Origin: SHZI01 sp963802215
GTDB lineage: Bacteria > Pseudomonadota > Gammaproteobacteria > Steroidobacterales > GCA-2729495
Length of the DNA: 64,000 nucleotides
Direction: 5' to 3'
Assembly (NCBI GenBank): GCA_963802215.1
Contig: CAWDHQ010000001.1
Coordinates: 496,001 to 560,000, forward strand
Shown here: positions 46,977 to 58,600 of the stretch, piece by piece
How the letters are laid out: every line of letters starts with the position of its first letter
How positions within the stretch are numbered: the stretch's first letter is position 1
Notes under the pieces: model-generated
The model's database searches: none
What the model was told of the DNA's origin: nothing
Seen by the model: only the letters and a program-made list of their open reading frames with translations
Made by a program: the position numbers and the translations under genes

Positions 46977-49538
46977 ATGTCGGACGTGACCATTGCCCAG
47001 TTCGCTGACGTACTGAAGATCCCGGTCGAGAAGCTGATCAGCCAGCTCGATGAGGCCGGCATTGCAGTTCGCGGTGCGGACGATGTCATCAGTGACGATG
47101 CCAAGCGCGAGCTGCTCACTCACCTCCGCCGGGCCCATGGCCATGACGAAGGCGCTGCCGCCGCTTCGCCGCGGAAGGTCACGCTGAGCCGTCGCTCCCA
47201 GTCGGAGATCAAGGTTGCCAGCGCGCAGGGCAGGGCCAAGACGGTCACCGTCGAGGTGCGCCGCAAGCGCACGTACGTGAACCGTGATGTCCTGGAGCAG
47301 GAGAACAAGGTCCAGCAGGACGAGCTTGACCGCCAGCGGCAGGAGGAACAGGCCAAGCTCGACAAAGAGCGCGCCGACCGGGATGCCGTCGAGAAGGCGG
47401 AGCGCGAGAAGCGCGAGAAGGAACTGGCGGATGCCGAGGCCGTGCGCAAGGCCGAGGAAGAGGCCCGTCGGGCGGCCGAGCAGGCCGTCAAGGACGGCGA
47501 GAAGAATCGCCTCCAGGACGAGATCCGCAAGCGGGACTCCGAAGCGCGTGCGCGCAAGGACGCCGCCAGCAAACGGGATGTCCGTCGCGAGGTCGTCGAG
47601 GAACTGGTGAGCGTCACCGAAGACGAAGTCCCCGAGGAGAAGCCCGCGTTGGTCGGCCGGCAGGAACTGCACGTGTCTGCAGACGTCAGTGGCCGAAGGA
47701 AGAAGAAGAAGTCCCGTCGTCGTTCCGTCTCCGTCCAGGTCGACTCGACCCGACACGGCTTCGAGAGGCCGACGGCGCCGGTCATCCGGGAAGTGCCGAT
47801 TCCTGAGACGATCAAGGTCGGCGAACTGGCCCAGCGCATGGCCGTCAAGTCGAATGACGTGATCCGGTCGCTGATGAAGCTGGGCGTGATGGCAACCATC
47901 AACCAGGCCATTGACCAGGATACGGCCGCGCTGGTCGTCGAGGAACTGGGCCACACGGCCAAGCTCGTGCAGAGCGCCGACCTGGAGCAGACCCTGATTC
48001 CGGCGGCGGAGGAAGATGCCGGCGACGCGGTGCCGCGGCCTCCCGTGGTCACCATCATGGGCCACGTGGACCATGGCAAGACGTCGCTGCTGGATTACAT
48101 CCGGAGAACCAAGGTCGCCGCCGGCGAGGCGGGTGGAATCACCCAGCACATCGGCGCGTATCACGTCGAGACGCCGAAAGGCCTGATCACGTTCCTGGAT
48201 ACACCGGGTCATGCGGCATTTACTGCCATGCGGGCCCGGGGTGCGCAGGTTACTGACATCGTGGTTCTGGTCGTGGCCGCCGATGACGGTGTCATGCCCC
48301 AGACGGAAGAGGCCATCCAGCACGCCAAGGCGGCGGACGTGCCGATCATCGTGGCGGTAAACAAGATCGACAAGAGCAGCGCTGATCCCGACCGGGTGCG
48401 CAACGAGCTCAGTGCGAAGGGCGTCATACCCGAAGAGTGGGGCGGCGACACCCTGTTCGTGAATGTCTCCGCCCAGACGGGGCAGGGCGTCGACCAGTTG
48501 CTGGACTCGATCCTGCTGCAGGCGGAATTGCTCGAGCTGAGTGCCGTGGCCGACGGACGGGCTGCGGGCGTGGTGCTGGAGTCCAGCCTCGAGAAGGGCA
48601 GGGGTGCGGTTTCGACGATCCTGGTCACCCGCGGCAAGCTTCGCCTCGGCGATGCGCTGCTTGCGGGTCAGGAATACGGCCGCGTTCGCGCCATGACCAA
48701 CGAGCTCGGCGCCTCGGTGACCGAGGCGGGACCGTCACAGCCTGTTGCCGTGCTGGGCCTTTCGGGAACGCCGAATGCCGGTGATGACGCGCTCGTACTC
48801 GAGGACGAGCGCCAGGCCCGTGAACTCGCGCAGTTCCGACTCAGCCGCACCCGCGATGTGAAGCTTGCCCAGCAGCAGTCGGCCAAGCTGGAGGATGTTT
48901 TCAGCCAGCTCGAGGCCTCGCAGATCAAGACGCTCCCCATCCTGATCAAGGCTGACGTGCAGGGCAGCGCGGAAGCCCTCAAGGACGCGATGAACAAGCT
49001 TGCGCACGAGGAAGTGAACGTCAAGGTGATCGGCGCCAGCGTGGGGGCCGTGACTGCATCCGACGTCACGCTGGCGGCGGCATCGAGAGCGATCATTATT
49101 GCATTCAATGTCCGTGCCGATGGCGCCGGCCGCGATGCCATCAAGGAAACCGGGGTCGACGTCCGCTACTACGGCGTGATCTACGAGGCGCTCGACGACG
49201 TGAAGCGCGCGATCACGGGCATGTTGTCGCCCATCGTCCGCGACCAGATCGTGGGCCTTGCCGAGGTGCGGGATGTCTTCCGTTCGCCCAAGTTCGGCAA
49301 CATCGCTGGTTGCCTCGTGATTGACGGCTACGTGAAGCGCAATAATCCGATTCGTGTGTTGCGCAACAATACAGTGATCTACGAAGGTGAGCTCGAGTCG
49401 CTCCGGCGATTCAAGGATGACGTCGGCGAGGTCCGTGCCGGCACCGAGTGCGGCATCGGCGTGCGGAATTATGACGACGTGAAGCCTGGCGACCAGATTG
49501 AATGCTATGAACGGGTCACGATTGACCGGACTTCCTGA
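46977..49538 (+). CDS. infB: Translation initiation factor IF-2
   Basis: 853 residues. A charged, coiled N-terminal region (about residues 60-260, rich in KAEREKREKELADAE-like repeats) precedes the second IF2-N domain and the GTPase. G1 GHVDHGKT is at 362-369, G3 DTPGHAAF and G4 NKIDK follow; C-terminal domains bind fMet-tRNA. It delivers the initiator tRNA encoded upstream at 43731. Confidence 0.97.
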   Translation: MSDVTIAQFADVLKIPVEKLISQLDEAGIAVRGADDVISDDAKRELLTHLRRAHGHDEGAAAASPRKVTLSRRSQSEIKVASAQGRAKTVTVEVRRKRTYVNRDVLEQENKVQQDELDRQRQEEQAKLDKERADRDAVEKAEREKREKELADAEAVRKAEEEARRAAEQAVKDGEKNRLQDEIRKRDSEARARKDAASKRDVRREVVEELVSVTEDEVPEEKPALVGRQELHVSADVSGRRKKKKSRRRSVSVQVDSTRHGFERPTAPVIREVPIPETIKVGELAQRMAVKSNDVIRSLMKLGVMATINQAIDQDTAALVVEELGHTAKLVQSADLEQTLIPAAEEDAGDAVPRPPVVTIMGHVDHGKTSLLDYIRRTKVAAGEAGGITQHIGAYHVETPKGLITFLDTPGHAAFTAMRARGAQVTDIVVLVVAADDGVMPQTEEAIQHAKAADVPIIVAVNKIDKSSADPDRVRNELSAKGVIPEEWGGDTLFVNVSAQTGQGVDQLLDSILLQAELLELSAVADGRAAGVVLESSLEKGRGAVSTILVTRGKLRLGDALLAGQEYGRVRAMTNELGASVTEAGPSQPVAVLGLSGTPNAGDDALVLEDERQARELAQFRLSRTRDVKLAQQQSAKLEDVFSQLEASQIKTLPILIKADVQGSAEALKDAMNKLAHEEVNVKVIGASVGAVTASDVTLAAASRAIIIAFNVRADGAGRDAIKETGVDVRYYGVIYEALDDVKRAITGMLSPIVRDQIVGLAEVRDVFRSPKFGNIAGCLVIDGYVKRNNPIRVLRNNTVIYEGELESLRRFKDDVGEVRAGTECGIGVRNYDDVKPGDQIECYERVTIDRTS

Positions 49539-49564
49539 CCCTGCCGGGATTCCGGGCGTCAGCG

Positions 49565-49972
49565 ATGGCCCGTGAATTTGCCCGCAGCCGGCGCGTGGAG
49601 GAGCAGATCCAGCGCTTTCTGTCGGACGCCATTCGCTCCCAGTTGCGGGATCCGCGCGTTGCCGGGGTCGTGATCACCGAAGTGCGTGCATCGCGCGACC
49701 TGGGCGTGGCGTGGATCCACTACTCCCTGATTGGCGCGGACTCGAGGCCCGCGGCGGAGGCGCTTGCCGACGTGCAGGCCGGCCTGGACCGGGCAGCGGG
49801 CTACCTCCGCAGTCAGTTGGCCCGGGAGCTGTCCACCCGCACCGTGCCGGAACTGCGCTTCCGTTATGACGAGGCTGCCCAGCGCGGCCGCGACCTGGAG
49901 CAGCTCATCGACGACGCGGTGGCTCGCGATACGACGGGGATCGGGTCCCCGGAATCCGACGGGAGCACGTGA
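49565..49972 (+). CDS. rbfA: 30S ribosome-binding factor RbfA
   Basis: 135 residues of the KH-like RbfA fold: RSRRVEEQIQRFLSDAIRSQLRDPRV, VVITEVRASRDLGVAWIHYS and LARELSTRTVPELRFRYDEA. It acts in 16S rRNA 5'-end maturation and cold adaptation. Its stop overlaps the GTG of truB. Confidence 0.95.
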   Translation: MAREFARSRRVEEQIQRFLSDAIRSQLRDPRVAGVVITEVRASRDLGVAWIHYSLIGADSRPAAEALADVQAGLDRAAGYLRSQLARELSTRTVPELRFRYDEAAQRGRDLEQLIDDAVARDTTGIGSPESDGST

Positions 49973-50940
49973 GCGACCCGGGCGTCCGCCGCCCCCGCCG
50001 CAGCCTGGACGGGCTCCTCCTGCTGGACAAGCCCACCGGGATGACCTCGAACGCGGCCCTGCAGAGGGTCAAGTGGCTGTTCCAGGCCCGCAAGGCGGGC
50101 CACACGGGCAGCCTGGATCCACTGGCCAGCGGCATGCTCCCGATCTGCTTCGGCGAAGCCACGAAGTTTGCAGGCTATCTCCTGGACGCTGACAAGACCT
50201 ATCGCGTCCAGGCCCGCTTCGGCGTCCGGACGGACACCGGGGATGCCGAAGGGTTGCCGGTGGAGACCCACGCCAGGGATCCGGTCCTGCGCCCCGAGAT
50301 GGAAGCCGCACTCCTGGCTCTGACCGGGCCTATCCAGCAGATTCCGCCCATGTACTCGGCACTCAAGCAGCAGGGGCAGAGGCTCTATGCCATCGCCCGG
50401 GAAGGGAGGGTAGTGCCCCGGGAGGCACGACCGGTAATGATCCGGGAGTTCGTGGTGGAGGCCTACGACCCGGCCACGCCCGTATTCCGGGTCCGTTGCA
50501 GCAAGGGCACGTACATCCGGACCCTGATCGAGGATCTCGCCCGGCACCTGGGCACCCTGGCCCACGTCATCGCCCTCCGGCGCCTTGCCGTGGAGCCGTT
50601 CGGAGGGCAGGCCATGGCCGGCTTGCCGGAGATCGAGGCCCTGGCCGCGCTGCCTGCCGACCGGGCGACGGCCGCCCTGGACGGCCTGCTGCGGCCGCTC
50701 CAGGACGCGTTGCCTCCCTGGCCTGTGGTGCGTCTGGACGGACCTGCGGCGCTCCGGGTGAGCCGTGGGGGCCCCGTGCCCGCACCCCCGGGTCAGATCC
50801 CCGGGCCCGTGCGGCTCTACGGACCCGGCGACAGCTTCCTGGGGCTGGGGGAGGTCGGGGCGGACGGTATCGCGAGCCCGCGGCGCCTGGTGGCCCGCGA
50901 TCCGGGCGAGATTCCCGCGGATTGGGTCGCCGGACTGTAA
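49969..50940 (+). CDS. truB: tRNA pseudouridine-55 synthase
   Basis: 323 residues. Catalytic Asp50 lies in KAGHTGSLDPLASGMLPICFGEATKF; GLLLLDKPTGMTSN and SKGTYIRTLIEDLARHLG are the other signatures. Modifies U55 of the T loop in tRNAs. Starts at GTG 49969 (GTGA overlap with rbfA). The C-terminal part is Pro/Gly-rich and forms the PUA-like domain. Confidence 0.96.
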   Translation: MSDPGVRRPRRSLDGLLLLDKPTGMTSNAALQRVKWLFQARKAGHTGSLDPLASGMLPICFGEATKFAGYLLDADKTYRVQARFGVRTDTGDAEGLPVETHARDPVLRPEMEAALLALTGPIQQIPPMYSALKQQGQRLYAIAREGRVVPREARPVMIREFVVEAYDPATPVFRVRCSKGTYIRTLIEDLARHLGTLAHVIALRRLAVEPFGGQAMAGLPEIEALAALPADRATAALDGLLRPLQDALPPWPVVRLDGPAALRVSRGGPVPAPPGQIPGPVRLYGPGDSFLGLGEVGADGIASPRRLVARDPGEIPADWVAGL

Positions 50941-51017
50941 CTGTGGCCGACACATGGTTAGAATAGCCGCCGATTTCAGGGATAAGTTCAAGACATTGCC
51001 CACAGGAGATGGCTTAA

Positions 51018-51287
51018 ATGCCGCATACGGCTGAAGAGAAGAGCAAGATCGTCGGCGAGTATCGCCGCGGTCCCGCCGACACCGGGTCACCGGAAGTGCA
51101 GGTCGCCTTGTTGTCCGCCCGCATCAACGAACTGACGGATCACTTTGCCCGCCACAAGAAGGACCATCACTCCCGCCAGGGATTGCTTCGCCTCGTGAAC
51201 CAGCGGCGCAAGCTCCTGGACTATCTGAGGGGCAAGGATGGCGACCGCTACCAGGGCTTGATCGACAAGCTCGGTCTGCGCCGCTAG
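51018..51287 (+). CDS. rpsO: 30S ribosomal protein S15
   Basis: 89 residues, standard length. Conserved DTGSPEVQVALLSARINELTDHF, HKKDHHSRQGLLRLVNQRRKLLDYL and the C-terminal DRYQGLIDKLGLRR. It binds the 16S central domain. 77 bp separate it from truB; AGGAG lies 9 bases before the ATG. pnp follows after a 128-bp structured gap. Confidence 0.98.
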   Translation: MPHTAEEKSKIVGEYRRGPADTGSPEVQVALLSARINELTDHFARHKKDHHSRQGLLRLVNQRRKLLDYLRGKDGDRYQGLIDKLGLRR

Positions 51288-51346
51288 AGGGCCTCGGCCC
51301 CAAGACCCGACTTCGGCCAGAGAGTCGGCCGTCCGAAATATCAAGC

Positions 51347-51377
51347 GGGGCAGACGCCGTTATCGGTGTCTCGCCCC
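51347..51377 (+). promoter_or_regulatory. pnp leader stem-loop
   Basis: GGGGC AGACG CCG - TTAT - CGG TGTCT C GCCCC folds into about 13 pairs with one bulged C, 38 bases before the pnp GTG. In E. coli a leader stem here is cut by RNase III, allowing PNPase to autoregulate; position and shape match but the role is inferred. Confidence 0.55.
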
Positions 51378-51415
51378 TGCCTCCATTTCCCCGAATAGAT
51401 GATTAGGAAACGAAC

Positions 51416-53500
<2,085 letters not shown>

Positions 53501-53520
53501 GTCCCTGCCTCCCGCGCCTG

Positions 53521-53566
53521 CCGAAAATAAAAAAGGGCGTGCCCCTTCGCCGGGACACGCCCTTGC
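53521..53566. terminator. Bidirectional terminator between pnp and phaR-like gene
   Basis: AAGGGCGTG / CACGCCCTT with an inner CCC/GGG extension. The minus-strand side continues into TTTTTTATTTTCGG, a strong U-run for the phaR-like gene; the plus side has CTTGCTTCCTTT for pnp. Confidence 0.8.
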
Positions 53567-53585
53567 TTCCTTTCCCTGCCAGCGG

Positions 53586-53963
53586 CTAGCCCACGGCGGC
53601 TACGGCTGACGCGCTGTTCTGGATCCCGGGTACCCCGATGGGGCGGGTGGGCGTTGCCAGTACGCTCTTGAGTGCCCGATCCAGTCGGCCGGCAAGCTCC
53701 GGATCACGGTCCACGGCTCCCAGCCGGATCATTCCGGCAAGAAACTCCGCCGAGAGCAGGGGAGTGCCGCCGCGCTGGCCTTCCGCAATGATCTGGAGGA
53801 GGACGGGCGTCGTGATATCGGCACCGGTGGCCTGCTCGACGACCTTGACGTTCGAACCCTTGGTGATCAGCTCTCGCAGGTCGTCCAGGTTCACGTAGCG
53901 GCTCTGGGCCGTGTCGTAGAGCCGGCGGTTAACATACTTCCGAATCAGTCTCTGCTCGCTCAT
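53586..53963 (-). CDS. phaR: PhaR-like polyhydroxyalkanoate synthesis regulator
   Basis: 125 residues. The N-terminus RLIRKYVNRRLYDTAQSRYVNLDDLRELI is the PHB/PHA accumulation regulator DNA-binding domain, followed by the short second domain (DITTPVLLQIIAEGQRGG). In PHA producers PhaR represses phasin genes and senses polymer. The protein is shorter than typical PhaR (150-200 residues). No pha biosynthesis genes are in the window, so target genes are unknown. Confidence 0.8.
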   Translation of the reverse strand: MSEQRLIRKYVNRRLYDTAQSRYVNLDDLRELITKGSNVKVVEQATGADITTPVLLQIIAEGQRGGTPLLSAEFLAGMIRLGAVDRDPELAGRLDRALKSVLATPTRPIGVPGIQNSASAVAAVG

Positions 53964-54100
53964 GGCGGGTCCTTCCTTCGTTCCAAGCCTTGGGACCGGA
54001 CGACACGAGCCATCCGGCGTTCAGTTGCCCCCAATTCACCCGTATAGACCTCTTCGCTGGGGAATTGGTTCGCGATGCAGCTGCCGACGAGCAATAATTT

Positions 54101-54134
54101 CCGAAAATAAAAAAGCCATGTAGAACATGGCTTT
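54101..54134 (-). terminator. dksA terminator
   Basis: On the minus strand AAAGCCATGT-TCT-ACATGGCTTT continues as TTTTATTTTCGG: a perfect 10-bp stem with a U-run, about 65 bases past the dksA stop. Its tail is identical to that of the phaR-side terminator over 15 bases. Confidence 0.85.
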
Positions 54135-54198
54135 AGGATGAAAGTATCAAGGAGTTTGCAAGGTAGCCCTCTGCCGGGGCCCTTGGTGGCAGCCGCCC

Positions 54199-55047
54199 TC
54201 AGCGATACCGGTCATCCCGTTCGCCATACTGCCTCTCCGCCATTTCCCGCCGCTCCTGGGCCTCCAGGGACAGCGTGGCCACCGGGCGCGCCTCGAGGCG
54301 TTTCAGGCCAATCTCTTCGCCGGTTTCCTCGCAGTAGCCGTAGGTCCCGTCCTCGATGCGCTCGAGGGCCGAGTCGATCTTCTTGAGGAGCTTTCGTTCC
54401 CGGTCGCGGGTTCGCAGCTCCAGGCCAAACTCGGATTCCTGGGTCGCCCGGTCGTTCGGGTCGGGAAAGTTGCTGGCTTCGTCCTGCATGTGGTGGACAG
54501 TCCGGTCGACTTCCTCCATCAGTTCCCGCTTCCAGGCTTGCAGGATCATGCGGAAGTGCTCCAGCTGTGCGGGGCTCATGTAGGCCTCGCCCATCTGGGG
54601 CTGGTAGGGGCGGATGCCGTGGATCAGGGCGTTGGGGTCGTAGGCCTCCACGGCCCGCCGGGCAGCCTTGCGTGCCGCTGGAATCGGTTTGCGCCCGCTG
54701 GTCTTCACCAGGCCGGGTGTGGTCCGGACGATCATTTCCCGCACCACGGTGGCCTTTGGAGCACTGGCCTTGGCCGGCGGGGCGGCAGGCACCCTGGCCA
54801 CCGTCGGCACCTTCCCGGCCTTTACCGGCTTCCTGGTCGCGGGAGCTTTGGCTCGGGTCGATACCGCCGGTTTGGCCTGGGCCTTGCTGGCGGCCGGCTT
54901 GACCTTGGGCGTCGGCTTCCTCGCCGGAGCGGTCTTCCGGGCAGCCTTGCGGGTGCTCGTCCGGGTTGCACGCGCCTTGGCGGAGGAGGCCGCCTTGGCC
55001 TTCCCCGAGGGGCTGCTCTTCCGGACTGGTCGCTTGGCTGACGGCAT
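54199..55047 (-). CDS. dksA: DksA-family transcription factor with basic N-terminal extension
   Basis: 282 residues. The C-terminal half is DksA: MSPAQLEHFRMILQAWKRELMEEVDRTVHHM, the acidic coiled-coil tip NFPDPNDRATQE, and the globular end YGYCEETGEEIGLKRLEARPVATLSLEAQ. Three of the four zinc cysteines are replaced (T, S, A), as in other Cys-poor DksA proteins. The first about 130 residues are Lys/Ala/Pro-rich, resembling histone H1-like or AlgP-type tails. DksA works with ppGpp on RNA polymerase. ATG 55047 is preferred over TTG 55065 because AGCAGGG lies just upstream. Confidence 0.9.
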   Translation of the reverse strand: MPSAKRPVRKSSPSGKAKAASSAKARATRTSTRKAARKTAPARKPTPKVKPAASKAQAKPAVSTRAKAPATRKPVKAGKVPTVARVPAAPPAKASAPKATVVREMIVRTTPGLVKTSGRKPIPAARKAARRAVEAYDPNALIHGIRPYQPQMGEAYMSPAQLEHFRMILQAWKRELMEEVDRTVHHMQDEASNFPDPNDRATQESEFGLELRTRDRERKLLKKIDSALERIEDGTYGYCEETGEEIGLKRLEARPVATLSLEAQERREMAERQYGERDDRYR

Positions 55048-55124
55048 TTTCTGGGCCCTGCTCAAAAATTGAGCGCGGAATTATACATACGGAGTCCCGG
55101 GCTGGAAGAGCGCCCAGGGCTGTT

Positions 55125-55529
55125 TCACTGAGCGAGGCCGGGCGGCAAGGCCACCGGCACCGGTGGCTGCCACCCGGGTTGCCGGTGTTCAGCGACCACA
55201 GTGGTACAGATTCCGCCCCGGACGTTGAAATCGGCCGTCAGCCGCATGAAACGAGGCGCCGTGGCTGCCACCAGATCGTCGAGAATCCTGTTGGTAACCG
55301 CCTCGTGGAAGGCGCCCTGATCGCGGAAGGACCAGATGTAGTTTTTCAGCGACTTCAGTTCGATACACAAGCTATCGGGGACGTACTCTAGATGCAGGGT
55401 GGCAAAATCCGGTTGCCCGGTCTTCGGGCAGAGGCAGGTGAATTCGGGCAGGCGCATGCGAATGGTGTAGTCCCCATCGGGTTGGGGGTTCCGGAAGGTT
55501 TCGAGCGCCGTGCTGGGTGATGTAGGCAT
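55125..55529 (-). CDS. queF: NADPH-dependent 7-cyano-7-deazaguanine reductase QueF
   Basis: 134 residues, the short unimodular form. It reduces preQ0 to preQ1 in queuosine synthesis. The nucleophile is Cys34 in FTCLCPKTGQPD, with the catalytic Asp41; ELKSLKNYIWSFRDQGAFHE is the NADPH/tunnel-fold motif. Usual length for this class. It is upstream of dksA on the same strand, 77 bp away, and divergent from smc. Confidence 0.95.
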   Translation of the reverse strand: MPTSPSTALETFRNPQPDGDYTIRMRLPEFTCLCPKTGQPDFATLHLEYVPDSLCIELKSLKNYIWSFRDQGAFHEAVTNRILDDLVAATAPRFMRLTADFNVRGGICTTVVAEHRQPGWQPPVPVALPPGLAQ

Positions 55530-55664
55530 TGATTCAGGAGCCTGAGTCTGGCGGGAAACGGGTGCCGGGAACGTGCCTGCAGGGTGTGTGGTGTGTCGAA
55601 TTAATCTACACTACGGCAGCATCTCCCGTTAGCTTAGTTTCTTCACTTCGGACACCCTGAATTT

Positions 55665-58600
55665 ATGCGACTGAGCAAGATCAAGCTTGCGGGATTCAAG
55701 TCTTTTGTCGACCCGACCACCGTCCATTTCCCCAGTAACCTGGTAGGAGTGGTCGGGCCCAATGGCTGCGGCAAGTCCAACGTCATCGACGCGATCCGGT
55801 GGGTCATGGGTGAAACGTCGGCGCGGCACCTCCGCGGCGATTCCATGGAAGACGTCATCTTCAACGGCTCCAGTTCCCGCAAGCCGGTCGGTACGGCCGC
55901 GATCGAACTGTACTTCGACAATTCCGATGGCACCCTCGGAGGGCAGTTCGCGAGCTATGCGGAAATTTCCATCCGCCGCACGGTCTCGCGGGATGGCACC
56001 TCGCAGTATTTCCTGAATAACACCCGCTGCCGCCGGAAGGACATCACGGGCCTCTTCATGGGTACCGGCCTGGGCCCGCGGAGCTACGCGATCATCGAAC
56101 AGGGGATGGTGTCCCGACTGGTGGAAGCCAAGCCCGAAGAGATGCGCAGCTACATCGAGGAGGCGGCCGGCATTTCGAAGTACAAGGAGCGGCGCCGCGA
56201 GACCGAGACCCGCATGCACCACACGCGGGAGAACCTGTCCCGCCTCGCTGATCTCCGGGACGAGGTCGAGAAGCAGATAAAGCACCTGCAGCGCCAGGCC
56301 CAGGTCGCAGAAAAGTACCGGACGCTCAAGCAGCAGGAACGCCAGCTCGAGGCTGAGCTGGTCGCGATGCGGCTAGCTGAGCTCGACCGCGGCATTGCGG
56401 CCCACAGGACTGATCTGTCCGGGCGCCAGACGGCAATGGAGGCTGCTCTGGCCGGCCAGCGTCAGGTGGAGCTGGACATCGAGACGGCCCGCGCCGCGCA
56501 CCTGGTGGCCAGCGATGCCTTTGCAGTCACACAGGCCGGCTACTACTCGGTTCAGGGCGAGATTGCCCGCCTGGAACAGACGCTGGCGCACGCGCGCGAA
56601 TTGCGGGAGCGCGAGTTGCGTGACCTTGAGCAGGCCCGCACCGAGCTAGCCAATGTGCTGGCAGAGGTTGAGCGGGACAGCCAGGCCCTTGCCGACATCG
56701 AGTCGGGCATTGCTGGCTTCGAGCCCGGTCTTGCGGCGGCACGGGAAGCGGAAGCCGCTGCCCTGGCCAGCCTCCAGGCCAGCGAGGGGGCCCTGGACGC
56801 CTGGCAGGACGAGTGGCACACGTTCAACCTCGACGTCAAGGAACAACAGCAGTCACGCCAGGTCGAGCAGACCAGGCTGGAGCATCTCGACGCGCACCAG
56901 GCCCGGCTCGAGCGGCAGCTGCAGTCCGTCGAAGGGGAGCGTCTGACGATATCCGTGGTCGATATCGAGGCCCGGCTGATTGCCCAGGACAAGATCCAGG
57001 AGGAAACGCAGCTCCTGCTCTCGGCCGAGGCCCGGGCGCTCGAGGATGCGGGTTGCGCCCTGACCAGCAAACGTGAGGCCGAGCAGGGTCTGGGTGGCGA
57101 CATTGAAAGGCTGCGGGGCGAACTCGAGGCCCGCCGCGGCCGGCTCGACGCCCTGCGGGTAATCCAGAATGCCGCCCTCGGGAATGAAGAGGAGATTCTC
57201 GGTGGCTGGCTCGCCAGGTCAGGCCTTGCTGACAACAAGCGCCTCGTCCAGCAGCTGGTGGCAGAGCCTCGCTGGACGCGTGCCATCGAGACCGTACTCG
57301 GAGACTTCCTGCAGGCAGTCTGTGTCCGTGATGTCGGCCAACATGCCGCGTCATTGCCCGAGGCCACGCTGGTACTCCTCGAGGAGACGGGCGAGGAGCA
57401 GGATGTGCCTGCAGATTCACTGGCGGCCCGTGTTCAGCACGCCGGGACTGCGCGGACTCACCTGGCTTCGGTGGTTTGCGTGGAATCTGTCGATGAGGCG
57501 CTTCAGCGCCGGGTGAACCTTCGTCCCGGCCAGTCGGTCATTACGCCCGACGGCATCTGGCTCGGGCCCGGCTGGGTTCGCATCAATCGGGCGCAGCGTC
57601 ACCTGGGAATGGTGGCCCGCGAGCGGGAGATCCGCGAACTCACCACGGCGCTGGTCGACGACGACGCGCAGATCGCCGCGCTGGGCCAGACCCGCCTCGA
57701 CTTGCGAGGCCAGATCGACGCGCTGGAGCGCGAACGGCAGCAGATCCAGATCCGGCTGGCGGACGCGAATCGGCAGAGCCTTGAATCAGCGTCCATGGCC
57801 GCGACCCTGCATCAGGAGCTGGAGCGCGCCAGGCAACGGCTGGAGGTGCTGGCACACGACGAGGACTCTGTCCGCACCGAGCTGACCGAGCTTCGGACCG
57901 TCATCGACGAGGCCCGCGCACGCCTTCAGTCGGCAGAGCAGCGGCTCGGTGAGCTCGACCTTCAGAGGCCGGGCCGCCGTGATCAGCAGGACGTTCTCCT
58001 GGCCGCGTACAACGCCGCGCGGGAGGGCGCCGACCGGCAGCGTGCTGCCGTTGGCCAGATTCTCATCGAATTCGAGAGCCGGCGCGCTGCCCAGGGTGCC
58101 GCCGTGGTGGCGCTGGAGCGTGTGACCCAGCAGCGCAACCAGCTGGTCGAGCGTATCGCAATGCTCGATACGAACACCCGTGATAGCGAGGCGCCCCTCC
58201 AGGCATACCAGGTGGAACTGGACGGCCAGCTGGCCCGCCAGGTCGAGATCCAGGCTGAGATGTCCCGCCAGCGGGATGGCCTGACCGCGGTCGAACAGCG
58301 CGTGAAGGCCGGAGAAGGCCGGCGCCATGAACTCGAGAAACTGGTCTCCGGAGAGCGCGAGGCGGTCGAGTCCCTCCGCATGCAGGTCCGGGAGCTCGAA
58401 GTTCGCGGCGAAGCGCTGACCGAGCGGTTTGCAGCCACGGGCTTCATGCTCGCGGATGTGACGGCGCAGACACCGGCAGAGGCCGATCCCGAAGCCTGGG
58501 ACCAGCGCCTGTCCCAGACCCGTGCCTCGATTGAACGGCTGGGGCCAATCAACCTGGCCGCAATCGACGAATTCTCCGAGCAGTCGGAGCGGAAGACCTA

